Shown: positions 10,543 through 20,930 of the stretch, in pieces
How the letters are laid out: the number at the start of each line of letters is the position of its first letter
How positions within the stretch are numbered: position 1 is the first letter of the stretch
Source of the DNA: Syncephalastrum monosporum B8922
Lineage: Eukaryota > Mucoromycota > Mucoromycetes > Mucorales > Syncephalastraceae
Direction of reading: 5' to 3'
Assembly (NCBI GenBank): GCA_000697355.1
Contig: JNEN01000349.1
Span: 1 to 45,107 of the forward strand
Length of the DNA stretch: 45,107 nt
Translations under genes and position numbers: made by a program
The notes under the pieces: model-generated
Database searches by the model: none
What the model was told of the DNA's origin: nothing
What the model saw: only the letters and a program-made list of their open reading frames with translations

Positions 10543-11426
10543 ATGAAATCAGCTGTTTTTGTTTCTGCCTTGGCCGCCCTTGGTCTTCTGACTTCCAATG
10601 CTGCTGCCTACGAAACTGGTGTAGATGTGTCAGCTCTGACATCCTCGTCTGCTTTCAGCTGTGCTAAGAACTATGGTTACGACCATGCTATTGTCCGTTG
10701 CTATATGGAGGCGTATGGTAACAATCCCGTAAGTCGCAAGAGGAACCAGTTTACATATGGTTGATTTAATTTAACGCGGGCATGTTCATTTCGCGCATCC
10801 AGGGTGGAAAGGTGGACGCGAACTGCAAGGCCAACTATGATAATGCCAAAGCAGGTGGTTTTACCTCTATCGATATTTATATGTTCCCTTGTACTGGTCG
10901 CTCGACCTGCAAGTCCCCAGCTACTCAAGTCAATGAGATCGTGAAATATGTTGGAGACAACAAGATGACTGTTGGACGCCTGTGGCTCGATGTTGAAGTC
11001 GACTCAGCTGCCAACAACTGGCCGTCGACATCCAGCGCTCAATCCAGTATGTATAAAATGCGCTCTTAAGGGTATACGTCACTTACATGTATTTTAGCCC
11101 TCAAGTCATTCAAGTCAGCTCTTGATGCTTCAGGCTGGAAGTGGGGCGTCTACTCCTCGACGTATCAATGGACCACCATCACTGGCTCGGCGTCATGGGT
11201 CCTAGATTCGTCCGTACCCCTATGGTACTCTCACTACGACGAGAAACTTAGCTTCTCTGATTTCACCTCTTTTGGTGGCTGGAAGTCTCCCACAATTAAG
11301 GTATGTTCGATAAGTAAGGCGCAAACGCAATATAACGTTATTTAAACATGAATTTCGTTTATAAAGCAATACGCCGGTGGCGCCAGCTTCTGCAGTGCTA
11401 GCTGGGACAAGAACTACTACGGCTAA
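10543..11426 (+). CDS. Secreted GH25 lysozyme (muramidase)
   Basis: GH25 enzymes cleave the beta-1,4 bond between N-acetylmuramic acid and N-acetylglucosamine in bacterial peptidoglycan. Exons: 10543-10728, 10803-11046, 11098-11300, 11367-11426; all junctions keep frame and give 230 residues, usual for the family. Residues 1-22 form a signal peptide (basic start, hydrophobic core, SNAAA before Tyr). The mature chain opens with GVDVS (Asp28); RLWLDVEVD supplies Asp125 and Glu127, the family's catalytic DxE pair. Several Cys (70, 92, 98) could form disulphides outside the cell. A TATA tract precedes the gene. Its 3' end faces the GH8 gene 158 bases away. The likely role is feeding on or defence against bacteria; that role, and any bacterial origin, are inference. 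Confidence 0.9.
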
Positions 11427-11584
11427 TACAGTTACTTCACGAGAGATGTATATTGCAATATACTATCTATTATTCATTATTTATTATTTATTTGTCATGA
11501 AGATATGCCACTTGTCTGAGTGAGAAACGCATAGATGTGCAATGGAAAGGGGAAGAGGAAGGTCGAGATGAATTGTCAAGAGGA

Positions 11585-12910
11585 TCAGTAGGGTACAGCG
11601 GCCATGAGCACGCAGAGCATAGCGATAGATTCGCCAAAGTAAGTCTTTTCCTCCAGACCGTTCATGTCTTGAAGTGTTTGCTGCAGCTGGTTCTGCCAGC
11701 CGAGAACCCAGAAGAGAAAGCTGACGGGCGCAACAAAGGCCATGTCGGTGTAATCAGCAAAGGGGCGGCCATTGAGGTGGTAACCGGCGCGGATAGCCGA
11801 GTCGCCTCCGCCGGACGAACCACGTGCAGCGAGTTGGCCAGCAAAGAACTGGGCCTGGGTCTCTAAGACTTGTCGCAGGCGTTCGTCGCGCGTGAGCATG
11901 TAATAGTGGCCAAGGCGCCAGGGCACACGGCAGGAGTTCCAGTTATAGTCGCCGTCCTTGTCGCTTTCCAGCACTTCGCCTCGCGCCGGATAATACTGGC
12001 CCTGGCCGTTATTCTGCAAGAAATCACCAATGAGGCCGGTCTGAGGGTTCAAGGCCAGCTGTCCATTCGTGCAGTTTATAATGGCGTTGATAACGTTCGC
12101 CCACTGGTTGGAGCGCTGCGTGTCGTCCTGGTAAAACACTAGGAAACCGCTCAGAATAAAGTCGCTGGGCCGGGTCAAGCGATAAGCATCGTCGCCGGGA
12201 TCAGCCCAATCGCCAATGAGGGGCATGTACGTTTCATGATTCACGCAGTGCTGCCAAACGCACCCAGCCAGTTCGATGGCGGCGCTTTTGTAGTCAAGTT
12301 CACCTTGCTGGCCGCCACGGCCCCAGACGCGTGCTGCCAAAAATAGCGCAGTTGCAATGTCGACGTCGCCGTCCGTAGCACAGTTTTGTCCGCCCTCGTC
12401 GCCAGGCACAAACTCGCCGGAACGCGTCGACTTTTGTTGCCACCTTCAGAAACGCCTTAGTACATAGGCTGGAGTTTGCAGCATCTGTTATATGTGGCTT
12501 ACTGCATCAATCCTTTACTGTTGCGCCACCGCATATAGTAACGGAAGAGACCTACAATGCATAAAATGAGCTATTTTTACATTCTGAAAGAAAAGCCTTT
12601 GTGTACCGTCGAAATCCATTTGGTTCCGCTTCAAAACAGAAACAAGCATGCCGTAACCTATGAACCTCTTTCCACTTTAGCCCCAAACTCTTATACAACA
12701 TGAACAACGCATAGTTTTACCGTGAGCCTCAGAACACGTCATTTCGGGCACTTTCTCGTTTGGCTCCTTGTAATAGATATAGAAGCCGTCTTGGTACGAG
12801 CGCAGGTACCTAAGCAAAACGGTTCAATTGACGTGTCAGACATCGTCAATGTCTACATTCATAACGTACTTCGAGCGCCATTGTGAGTATGTTTGCTCCA
12901 AGCTATCCAT
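11585..12910 (-). CDS. GH8 family glycosidase (endoglucanase/chitosanase type)
   Basis: GH8 enzymes hydrolyse beta-1,4 glucans, xylan or chitosan with an inverting mechanism. Exons (minus): 12870-12910, 12721-12809, 12607-12657, 12503-12551, 11585-12443; all phases join to 362 residues, a full catalytic domain. SEAHGYGM carries the presumed general acid Glu41; LFRYYMRWRNSKGLMQWQQ and the near-signature ATDGDVDIATAL (Asp101, Asp103) follow; YNWNSCRVPWRLGHYY is the conserved CRxPWR block. The residue before SCR is Asn246, where GH8a enzymes have the base Asp, so a GH8b-like or other subfamily is more likely. No signal peptide is visible from the ATG 12908-12910; a pyrimidine tract and AG just inside it could instead be an acceptor from an unseen signal-peptide exon. 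Substrate is not decided by sequence; chitosan is plausible given mucoralean walls. Confidence 0.85.
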
Positions 12911-14270
12911 GTGGAAAAAGTGGGAAAGAGGAAGAAATTGAGAATGAGAGAAAGGGGAATAAAAATGCTACGCTCAAGTGCTTGGCGTTAGAAAATTTGG
13001 GCAAACGGGCCGAAATTGGTTGTCCGCCAGTTACATTATTATATCATCCCAAAACTCTCGATTCACAAAAGTCGAACCACAGTGATTCAGTTCATATCTG
13101 TTTATTGAGATATGATTTGTTGCAGTCGTGACCTAGAAATCAATTCTTTATTTTCTCTTATGCATTTTTCGTCTGTCCTAACCTAGGGCATCGAGATCCC
13201 GCAAAGCGAAACGAAGTCGGTGTGGTGCTCGTATGCATATGTATACTTACGGATATAACGCTTTGGTCGAAAGTTATTGTCAGTAAATGATGAAATATAA
13301 TTCTGCTGCCACTAATAAAATTAAGAGAAGTATTGTATTGTACAGGTATTTATTATCAGGCCGTAGGCAAAATGAAGAGGGTCGCAGTCAAAACCAAACA
13401 GTGGCTACTACGGGGGCATTCTAAATGAAGGACGTTGGAGTCCTTCAACAGCCTGACAGTGATTGATACTAGATGGGATGGCGCCTACTCCGTGAATATG
13501 ATAAGCTACAGCTCCTGTTATCCCATATTCCTAAGAGCAAAAGGAGTGTCTTTAGTGGTGACACGCATTATATGCGTTAGCATAGGTGTTGTATCTTCTT
13601 GTTTCTCTTCCATCCACTACTTGCAGATAAAAACATTAGTAGCAGTCTTCACCCATATATGTAGATCGTTAATTCTGTCGTACCCATAATTGTTACCGGT
13701 AACAGCTATATATTATCCACGGCACACATCAATGCCTTTCCAATATATGCCACCCCGAGGGATGGATAGCTCAATTACCGTCACCTAAACTTCCCACAGA
13801 CACATAACCGTTATTTTCATTTTATTTTTGCTTTTGTGAATTTTTGCTTTTGTGATAACAAGTGCTGGCGCTATATAGTAGTATAGTAACGCTATGACAT
13901 GGGCGACCAGACCGGTAGATCACATTAGCAACGCGTGATAACGCCTGCAATATAGCTGTGTTTCTAGTAATCAACTATGCTGGATAAAGTAAATATAGTA
14001 TCGTAAGAAGAGGGTATCAGCATCCCAAACGAGGAGCAACGGTGCATTCAATATCAATGAGAGTGTATTTGTTACTGAGAACGATTTTATCCAGCAAGCT
14101 CCGCAACCTAAAGTGGGGTCAGCCTGCCATCATCTGTCCGTCCTCTCATCTTCGTGTCTTGATAGCAGGTGCGTACCCGACCCATGATCCAGCAACGAAC
14201 ACACCTAAGACGATAATACGATCGATGGACTGACGAATGGATGGATGGATGGATAACATAGGAATTTGCA
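12911..14270. other. Stretch between GH8 and RPL29 genes
   Basis: Promoter space for both flanking genes. Frames at 12883-13131 and 13435-13689 show no family likeness. A GATG(GATG)n simple repeat lies at about 14236-14253, just before the eL29 start. An upstream signal-peptide exon for the GH8 gene was sought up to about 13200 and not found. Confidence 0.45.
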
Positions 14271-14591
14271 ATGGCCAAGTCCAAGAACCATACCAACCAC
14301 AACCAGAGTAAGCATCCAACATTCTCTCTCCATTCGACGCATTGTATTCACCATGCCTCGCAATAGACCGTAAGGCTCACCGCAACGGTATCAAGAAGCC
14401 GAAGCAGCACCGCTATCCCTCGCGCAAGGGTGTACGTATCATAATAATGTTGAAATGCATGATGATGAATCACGGACTCATGGTTTTTGGGAATTGGGTT
14501 ACCAAATTAGGTCGATGCCAAGTTCCTGCGCAACCAGCGTTTTGCTCTCAAGGGCACCCAGAAGGCCCTTGCTGCCGCCAAGTCGGCCTAA
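14271..14591 (+). CDS. RPL29: 60S ribosomal protein eL29
   Basis: A small basic protein of the large ribosomal subunit. Exons 14271-14307, 14367-14431 and 14511-14591 encode 60 residues. MAKSKNHTNHNQNRKAHRNG and IKKPKQHRYPSRKGVDAKFL are the invariant eL29 blocks; the protein ends in an Ala/Lys tail (KALAAAKSA). Introns of 59 and 79 bases interrupt it, the first after residue 12. The length matches yeast Rpl29 (59 residues). Transcription ends near the AATAAA at 14612. Confidence 0.97.
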
Positions 14592-14611
14592 AAAACGTGT
14601 GTACATAATCC

Positions 14612-14617
14612 AATAAA
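14612..14617 (+). terminator. Poly(A) signal of RPL29
   Basis: AATAAA 21 bases after the stop codon, followed by a T7 run. Confidence 0.6.
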
Positions 14618-15031
14618 CTTTTTTTGTACATGCCACGCTGTTTTGGCTTTATTCGACATTCAACCAACGTATCTGTTTATCAGAACTGCACTCCCCGATA
14701 CAGGCAATGACCCAACGACTGAAGGTTGTCAAATAGAAAGCGAGAATCAGAGGGAGACAAAAATGAAGGAAAGAGAAAAAGAAGAGAGAGAGAGAGAGAG
14801 AGAGAGGAATGAATAGAAAGAAAGTAGATAGAATGGGATAGACAGCGAAAGTCATCTTGGTTCTGTGCGTGTACGTTCGTGTTTGTTCGTGTTTCGTTGT
14901 GGTGTGTTGAAATGAATAAATGACTGAATGCAGGAAGAGATAGAGAAAAAGGATTAGGGACCTATCAAAGGCACACGGTTTCTTTCAGTATGAGATGTTC
15001 TATCGAGATAGAAGATAAGAAAAAATGTGAG
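14618..15031. other. Convergent spacer RPL29/VTS1
   Basis: Carries an (AG)n microsatellite at 14783-14806 and purine-rich sequence, likely within the 3' untranslated region of VTS1 (minus). No gene seen. Confidence 0.6.
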
Positions 15032-17007
15032 TTAAACACAGCCCAGCATATCAATATCAATGTAAGCACGTACGTTGGCGTCACAGTGAGCGCGAATATT
15101 TTCAAAGACCTTGAGCATCTTGCGGCGGGCACCCAACGCAGCCACGCCCTTGGCTTGGAGGTCATCGTCCGATAACTTGATAATGTCTTGCCACTTCATT
15201 GGTTCAAAAATAGTGTTATACTTGTGCAAGCGCAGCGTGCGGAACCAAGCCGGCACATCTTCGAGGAGGTCCATGTCGATCGTATCCGACGTCTTCTTCT
15301 CCTTCCCGGCAGCACTCGTACCGCGCGCTCCGTTGGTAGCCGATCCAAGGCCACCGCCGAGCTTGGACGAGCGACGGCGTCCGGAGCCAGAGACGTTCGA
15401 CGCCTCGGAGTGGTCACTCAGGTAGTCATGGTCATCGTGCAGGGCGTCGGTGGGCGCCAGAAAGTGGCCAAAGTGTTTCTCCATGCCAGGCGGGCGGCGC
15501 GTAAACGGAGCCGAGGCGGAGGCAGACGGGACGGGCGACCGGGCGCGCTGGGCAGAGTCATACATGGAAAGCAGAATGGGGTCATGCTCATCCGTTTCTG
15601 GCACGGTGCCGGGTATACTGGTGCTGTTGCGGTTCGCAGGATGCTGGCGACGCGTCTGCTGGCGTTGTTGTTGCTGCTGCTGTGATTGCTGAGGGTCCCA
15701 GCCCTTATTGTAGTCGGTGTCTGATCGGCCCGACATGGCTAGGTCGCCAAACTGCATAGTAGAGGGGACTCCCCAGCTTGCGCGGCTTCCTGCAGCCGAT
15801 GCGACCGCGGCCGCGGCCGCGGCCGAGCTCGTGGCAGAGGCAGCGGTGGTCGTGGCAGATTTGAAATGGTCGTCTCTGTCAAAGGACCAGAGCGAGACGT
15901 CGGCTGATTTGGGGCGTTCTTGGGGCGGCATGCGGAGACCGGCAGGATTGGTGCGAGGCGGGTTGAGCCAAGCGGAGCTTCCGCCGGAGGGGAAGAGCAA
16001 GGACGAGTCGCCTTCAATCACAGATCGAGGCCGGCTCGTAGTGGAGGCTCGGCCCCCAAACAATTGATTGCTGTTGTTCGCTGTCGGTGCGCGCGGGATC
16101 CGGCCCCGTCCAAAATCATCCAGGCTGCTGTTGAGGTTCAAAAGACTCGTGTTGCTGGTCGAGCCAAAGATGCGGCTGTACTCTTCCGTGTCACCCAGAG
16201 CCAGCGAGTGGCGGTCGATCTGGGCGCGCCGCGGTTCGTTTGTGCTGCCTGCACTGGGAGGTCGTCTTATGGCATGGCCTGCTGCCTGACGGATACGGTG
16301 ATTCGCCTCTAGCTCAGCTTGGGCGATGGGGCCAGCGAGGTGGGATTGAATGTCTATCGAGCAATCGATGAGTATGTCAATATGTCCACATCTCGATGGT
16401 CTGTCTCCATTCCGAGTGCTTCTCCTCTTTACCTTGATCGGTTGAAGCAGGCGTGAGAAAGGCATTGGCTGGATCCCGTTTCAAGAGCTGCTGTAAGACC
16501 GAGATGAAAAAGCGAATCTGCACCTGCGAAGAGTGCTGTAGAAGGGCGTACACAGTCGTGGTTCGCTCGGTCTCAGACAGAAAACGGAACCATTGATCCA
16601 CATGCTGCAGTTCTTCTTTAAAGCTCTGTGTGTTTGAATCGGTAAAGTCAGTATCAAGTTCAGCGTATCCAGCATATTCCAGCATATTTAGGGTATCCAA
16701 CGCATTCAACGTATTCAAAACGTATTCAGTGCATAGCACACCATATAAACTCTTATCACTCATAAAGACAATGGGCATGGTCACTTGCCTGATCCAAATC
16801 CACCGACGTCATCTCCTCCAGGTTGCGTTCGTAGTTTCTTAGATCTTCGCGCCAAGCATTGCTATTATTAGCTAAAAGGACAACATGGATGTTGGTGTTA
16901 ATCAGACAAGATGGAAAAGCGACAACTCATGACTTACAGTCCAGACCCGACCTGTTGATGACCTCAGATCTTGGACGTGCGTTATGTACAAATTCAGCGG
17001 GCAACAT
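15032..17007 (-). CDS. VTS1: Vts1/Smaug-family SAM-domain RNA-binding protein
   Basis: Vts1 binds hairpin Smaug-recognition elements in mRNAs and recruits the CCR4-NOT deadenylase. Exons (minus): 16938-17007, 16789-16871, 16433-16625, 15032-16353; 555 residues. The N-terminal conserved region includes [15 protein letters not shown] and [20 protein letters not shown] plus [12 protein letters not shown], typical of fungal Vts1. A long Ser/Pro/Gln/Ala-rich middle (with Q-rich and poly-Ala tracts) is likely disordered. The SAM domain lies at about 476-540 ([12 protein letters not shown]...[20 protein letters not shown] then [12 protein letters not shown]), including the basic RNA-contact helix. 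The second intron uses a GC donor (GCAAGT). Start chosen because [17 protein letters not shown] precedes the conserved block in frame with a good donor. Confidence 0.93.
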
Positions 17008-17455
17008 CACGGACAAGACGAGACGGCACCACACACAAGAACAGGACGAGACAAAAAAGACAAAAACAGAAGAGCCAAGTCAAGAAAGACGAAGGGCCGT
17101 GCCCAACCCAGATCCCATACGCTCCGCTCGGTGAAAAAAGTGAATCCCATTCTGCCCGTCTATCATACCATAAAACAACATAACATAATGTAAAACCTCT
17201 CCAATCGTGCATTCTTATTGCTCTTCCGTTGTAAGGCAGACTTTGATTACATGCACCGTTATTTTTATATCATTATTTATCAGTGCACTTTTTCCCGTTC
17301 TTTCTGGCTCAAGTGTAGTATCGTGTGCGCAAGTGGTTCCCAGCGAATGGAATGCCAGCGTTGCCTCGAGGAGGGGCTGTCACGCTACCCTGCCATGTCA
17401 TAATGGCCTGCACCAATCCCATTCTTCCCTCTCTCCCTCGTTCTCCTGTCTTTCT

Positions 17456-17493
<38 letters not shown>

Positions 17494-17700
17494 TGTATCT
17501 TTTCTGTGCTTGCTAAAATGTGGTGCCATCCACGGCATTTTCACCCTTTTTAGTTTGCTTGTGAAACAGCGAAACACAAACAGTCTCGTCTCGTGTGTAT
17601 TTTACATGGAAAAATTGCAATGAACTTTGGATGCTAGAGGAGAAGAAAGAAGAAGGGAAGAAGGTAGAAAGAACGTGAGGGAATGCAGTCATGATCTATC
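17008..17700. other. VTS1 promoter region with CA repeat
   Basis: Lies upstream of VTS1 and downstream of PARN (both minus). Contains the (CA)16 tract at 17459-17490 and pyrimidine-rich flanks. Frames here (e.g. 17207-17623) run through the CA repeat and are not credible. Confidence 0.6.
17459..17490. repeat. (CA)16 microsatellite
   Basis: Uninterrupted dinucleotide repeat in the VTS1/PARN spacer. Confidence 0.95.
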
Positions 17701-20285
17701 TTAATGCTTATGCTTTTTGCTGGAAGACGATGTCTCTTGTTCTTGATGGTGAGGTTTACGCTTGCTGGAACTTGCGTTTGTGCTTGTATCTTCTGTCCGC
17801 TTTTGGAAACTCGCCGGCATATCCATGCCAACGTCTAAGAGATTCATGCATGAGAAAAGAGAAACAGACAACCAATATCTCTGTTGAAATCTTACCGTTG
17901 AAAGATGCACCTCCGTTGGGGATCGTCTCGTCTGCGCCATAGTCGACGGTGGACACGCGTGGAGTGACCCGCACGTTATCTTCACCTGGCGAGCCCGCAT
18001 GACCGGTGTTTTCCTGCTGATTCAGACTGGCCGATAATTCCTCGATCGCGCGTGACGACGTCGTAGGATGGTCATTCTGCGGCTTGTAGTCGGGGGGGCG
18101 CCGCCACTGACTGTACGTGTACAATTTCATGTTGCACGCGTCTTCAGTGATGCCCAGTTGGGCTGCGACGGGTTCTTCTGGATTACCCGGCAAGAAAGGG
18201 TACACGCGCTGACCGCACTCCCCACTGAATGTGGCAGAGCCGTCATTGATATCCGTAAACAACCAAGCGTGTGTGGCGTCGACCCACCGGACCTTGATGG
18301 GCTTCAACTCAGGATACAAGAGTTCAAACGCATTCTGAGCCATGCCTTCGGGGATCTTGTCCAGATAGAATACGCCTTCTTTCTCTTCTGCTCATTGTGT
18401 AAATGGTTATTTCGATAATTCTCCGCTTCTTTTTCTCTTCCTTACCTTCGTTTTGAGCGCAGAGATCAAGATAAGGCGGGAGCTTCCGCATAACAAACAA
18501 TTTGTTGTAGTAGTTTTTAAGGACGTCCAACTGCATAATCTCTTCGATACGGGTCGGGCGATTCTCTAGGGTGCCTGTCATGAGTTGCTCCATTCTTTCT
18601 TTGCATCATTGCCTATTTACCTTGGATCTGCTCCTTTTCGGCCGCTTCCCAGTATTCTAGGCAGACGTAAGCCATCTGCTTTGTAACCCGTAACAGAAGA
18701 CTTACCTTCATTCTCCATCACAAAATGAACAAATCCCAGATAAATCACACCTGTCTGATAAGCATCGTAGCCCGCTTCATGCTCGAACGCAGTCTCGCCT
18801 TGATATCGGTTGAATGCCTCGGGTATTACTGTCACGTGCGATGAGCTTCAGTAACGTACATGTCGATCTGAGTTACCTATTTTTGTCCCAGAGACTGCAA
18901 ACGCCTTGTTGACCGTCTCAAACATGGGTGGGAGTGCTGTGGATGCAGCAAAGCACGACTGGTGAAAAAACAACAACATCGTGGTGAGCCAAAAAAAAAA
19001 AAAAGCAGTTATAGAAGGAGCAAGCTACCTTTAATACAGGGTGGTAGGCTGCTAGATATTTCGTGTCGACCACTCTAGATAATGATCAAATAAGTGAATA
19101 CAATCTTCTTTGTCTTTGTTGTGTACACTTACTGAGGCCACATGTCCGCGACTATTTCTTGGAACTCTTTCCATTGACTGGGAAGACGCGACCAGAACTG
19201 GCTCACGGTGTGACAGAGGTCAAAGATGCCGTTGTGCATAATCACTGGGCATTTGGCTCTTTTGATGTATTCAATGACTTTGCCAAAGTTCAAGAGAGGG
19301 TCCTATATCAAACCAATGAGCACTCCTTCGGGACACGTTCTCTTCCTCCTTCCATGTGCTTACCTTGGGCCGGTTATAGTCATACATGGCGCGCGCCTCG
19401 CGTGCTTCCTCGCTGCGCTTCTTTATTTCGATATGACTGGTATCTCTCAGCTTCACATAGAGAAAGTTGTTGTATTTTCTGGCAATTTTCGAAAGGTGAG
19501 ATGGCACGCAAGCAGTGTGAAAGCTACATACTTGTCCTTGACCTCATCGTTGGCCAAGTGCCGCTGGCGGTGAGAGTTTGTCTGTACCAGCAGAGGGGTA
19601 TTGGTGTTGCCTTTCTGTAACCACTTGCCGATATTTTTGCTAAGTGTGTCATGTGAATATGCATATTCATACGGAGCATGGCTGCCCTCCTCCTCCTCCT
19701 ACTCCTTTCTTCATGTTTCTTTACCGAAGTCGCTCGACGAAACGTTTATCGGCCGAACTCAACTCCTTGGCATTGTACTTGTGATTGGATGCGCTTGCTT
19801 CGTTTTCTATGCGTCCTGACTCGATCTCGGACTGGTTCCGATACGGGATGCCGTGATCGACCCACTTGTTGAAATCAAAGCCATTCTTGCGCAGAAAGTT
19901 GAGGCTATTGGTGCTGGCCGTGATGAACCGCGAGTTGCGAAAGCCCACGTCTTCGCAGTCAAAGATGTAGAAGTTGAACGGTTTCGCCGTCCATGTCTCG
20001 CCGTCCTGCTTGAAAGTGCAGATACCATACTGAATAATGCTGAAGGCGTCGACCGAGTGGCGCATCTTTTCGTAGCGTTCTTGGGGGGTGTCCTGGGCGA
20101 GCAAGCGTGTGCCGTCTGTTGTCAAACCTAAAGACGATCGTTTTTATAAACAAGACGAGCAAAATAGATCGAGGCGGTTAGATCTGACCTGTGAATTCGG
20201 CGTCGATGGAGACAAAGTCAGCTTCGAGGATAGCTGCTTCCACCAGCGGCAGGCGATCGACAAACTGATCCTTGTGTACTTCCAT
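17701..20285 (-). CDS. PARN: Poly(A)-specific ribonuclease PARN
   Basis: PARN is a DEDD-type 3'-5' exonuclease that trims poly(A) tails of mRNAs and small RNAs. Twelve exons (minus): 20189-20285, 19725-20127, 19532-19639, 19364-19478, 19133-19302, 19029-19074, 18877-18958, 18706-18828, 18621-18656, 18446-18574, 17896-18375, 17701-17834, giving 640 residues (human 639). Catalytic residues are intact: Asp28 and Glu30 in SIDAEFTG, Asp269 in HNGIFDLCHTV, His357 and Asp362 in HEAGYDAYQTG. RYEKMRHSVDAFSIIQYGIC and NFLRKNGFDFNKWVDHGIPY are family blocks. The region after about residue 430 (GVFYLDKIPEGMAQNAFELL, HAWLFTDI) fits the RRM-like part; the tail is Ser/Lys/His-rich (KKHKH), possibly a nuclear signal. 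PARN is missing from S. cerevisiae. The spacer to DHTKD1 is a divergent promoter. Confidence 0.96.
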
Positions 20286-20930
20286 AATGCAGGCTGCTTA
20301 TAAAAGGAAGAAGAGTTTGCAGGCACTTATGACATTTTTGTCTTTTTGACACCCAGCCTCAACTAAAGAGATCACAGGTAATCTATTGCGACTTATGCCG
20401 CCCATAAAAATTGAATGCTTTTTTGGACCTGATTTTGTTTATTACTTTACTTATCCCAACCTCTGTCTCATAGGGGTTTTGTGCCACACAAGATAGACAG
20501 TAGACTCACGATGACTTTTACTGTTATGCGCATTTCGATTGGGTCGATGACCAAGCTTCCTTTTTCTAGTCTGACAAGTTTCGCACGGTCTCCAGCCACT
20601 TTGACATGCTCCATAAAGACACTCTAGCAGCGTGAGGTCCTTGATAAACGTGGGCAAGATGTATTTCAGCCCTCGGTAGGTCCACGAAGGTAAGGCGCAG
20701 TGATGCTGCATGAAAATATAGGTTTTATCCTACTCTATTTCTGTCAAAGGAACGGATTAAATTAAAAAGAGTGACGGACGTCAGGTGATCGTGCGACTTG
20801 CGCACACGACTCGACGATCTCACACACACACACATACACACACACATTTGTTCTCACCTCTCGGTTTCTACTGCTTTTCTCTTACCTTTGTTTTTTTTTT
20901 TTCTTTTTCTCACTTACATACATATCCGGG
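20286..20930. other. Divergent promoter PARN/DHTKD1
   Basis: Holds an imperfect CA repeat at 20821-20846 and a T-rich tract just before the DHTKD1 start. A minus-strand frame at 20451-20711 (86 residues, with C-x4-C-x6-C-x2-C in CLYGACQSGWRPCETC) looks mildly protein-like but has no recognised family or clear start context. Confidence 0.4.

Noticed and set aside
17207..17623. 138-codon frame through the CA microsatellite
   Set aside because: Translation is dominated by a His-Thr repeat from the microsatellite; no family likeness.
20451..20711. 86-codon minus-strand frame with several Cys
   Set aside because: Cys spacing fits no twin-CX9C or zinc-finger family known to me, and it sits in the PARN/DHTKD1 promoter; kept only as a note in that spacer.
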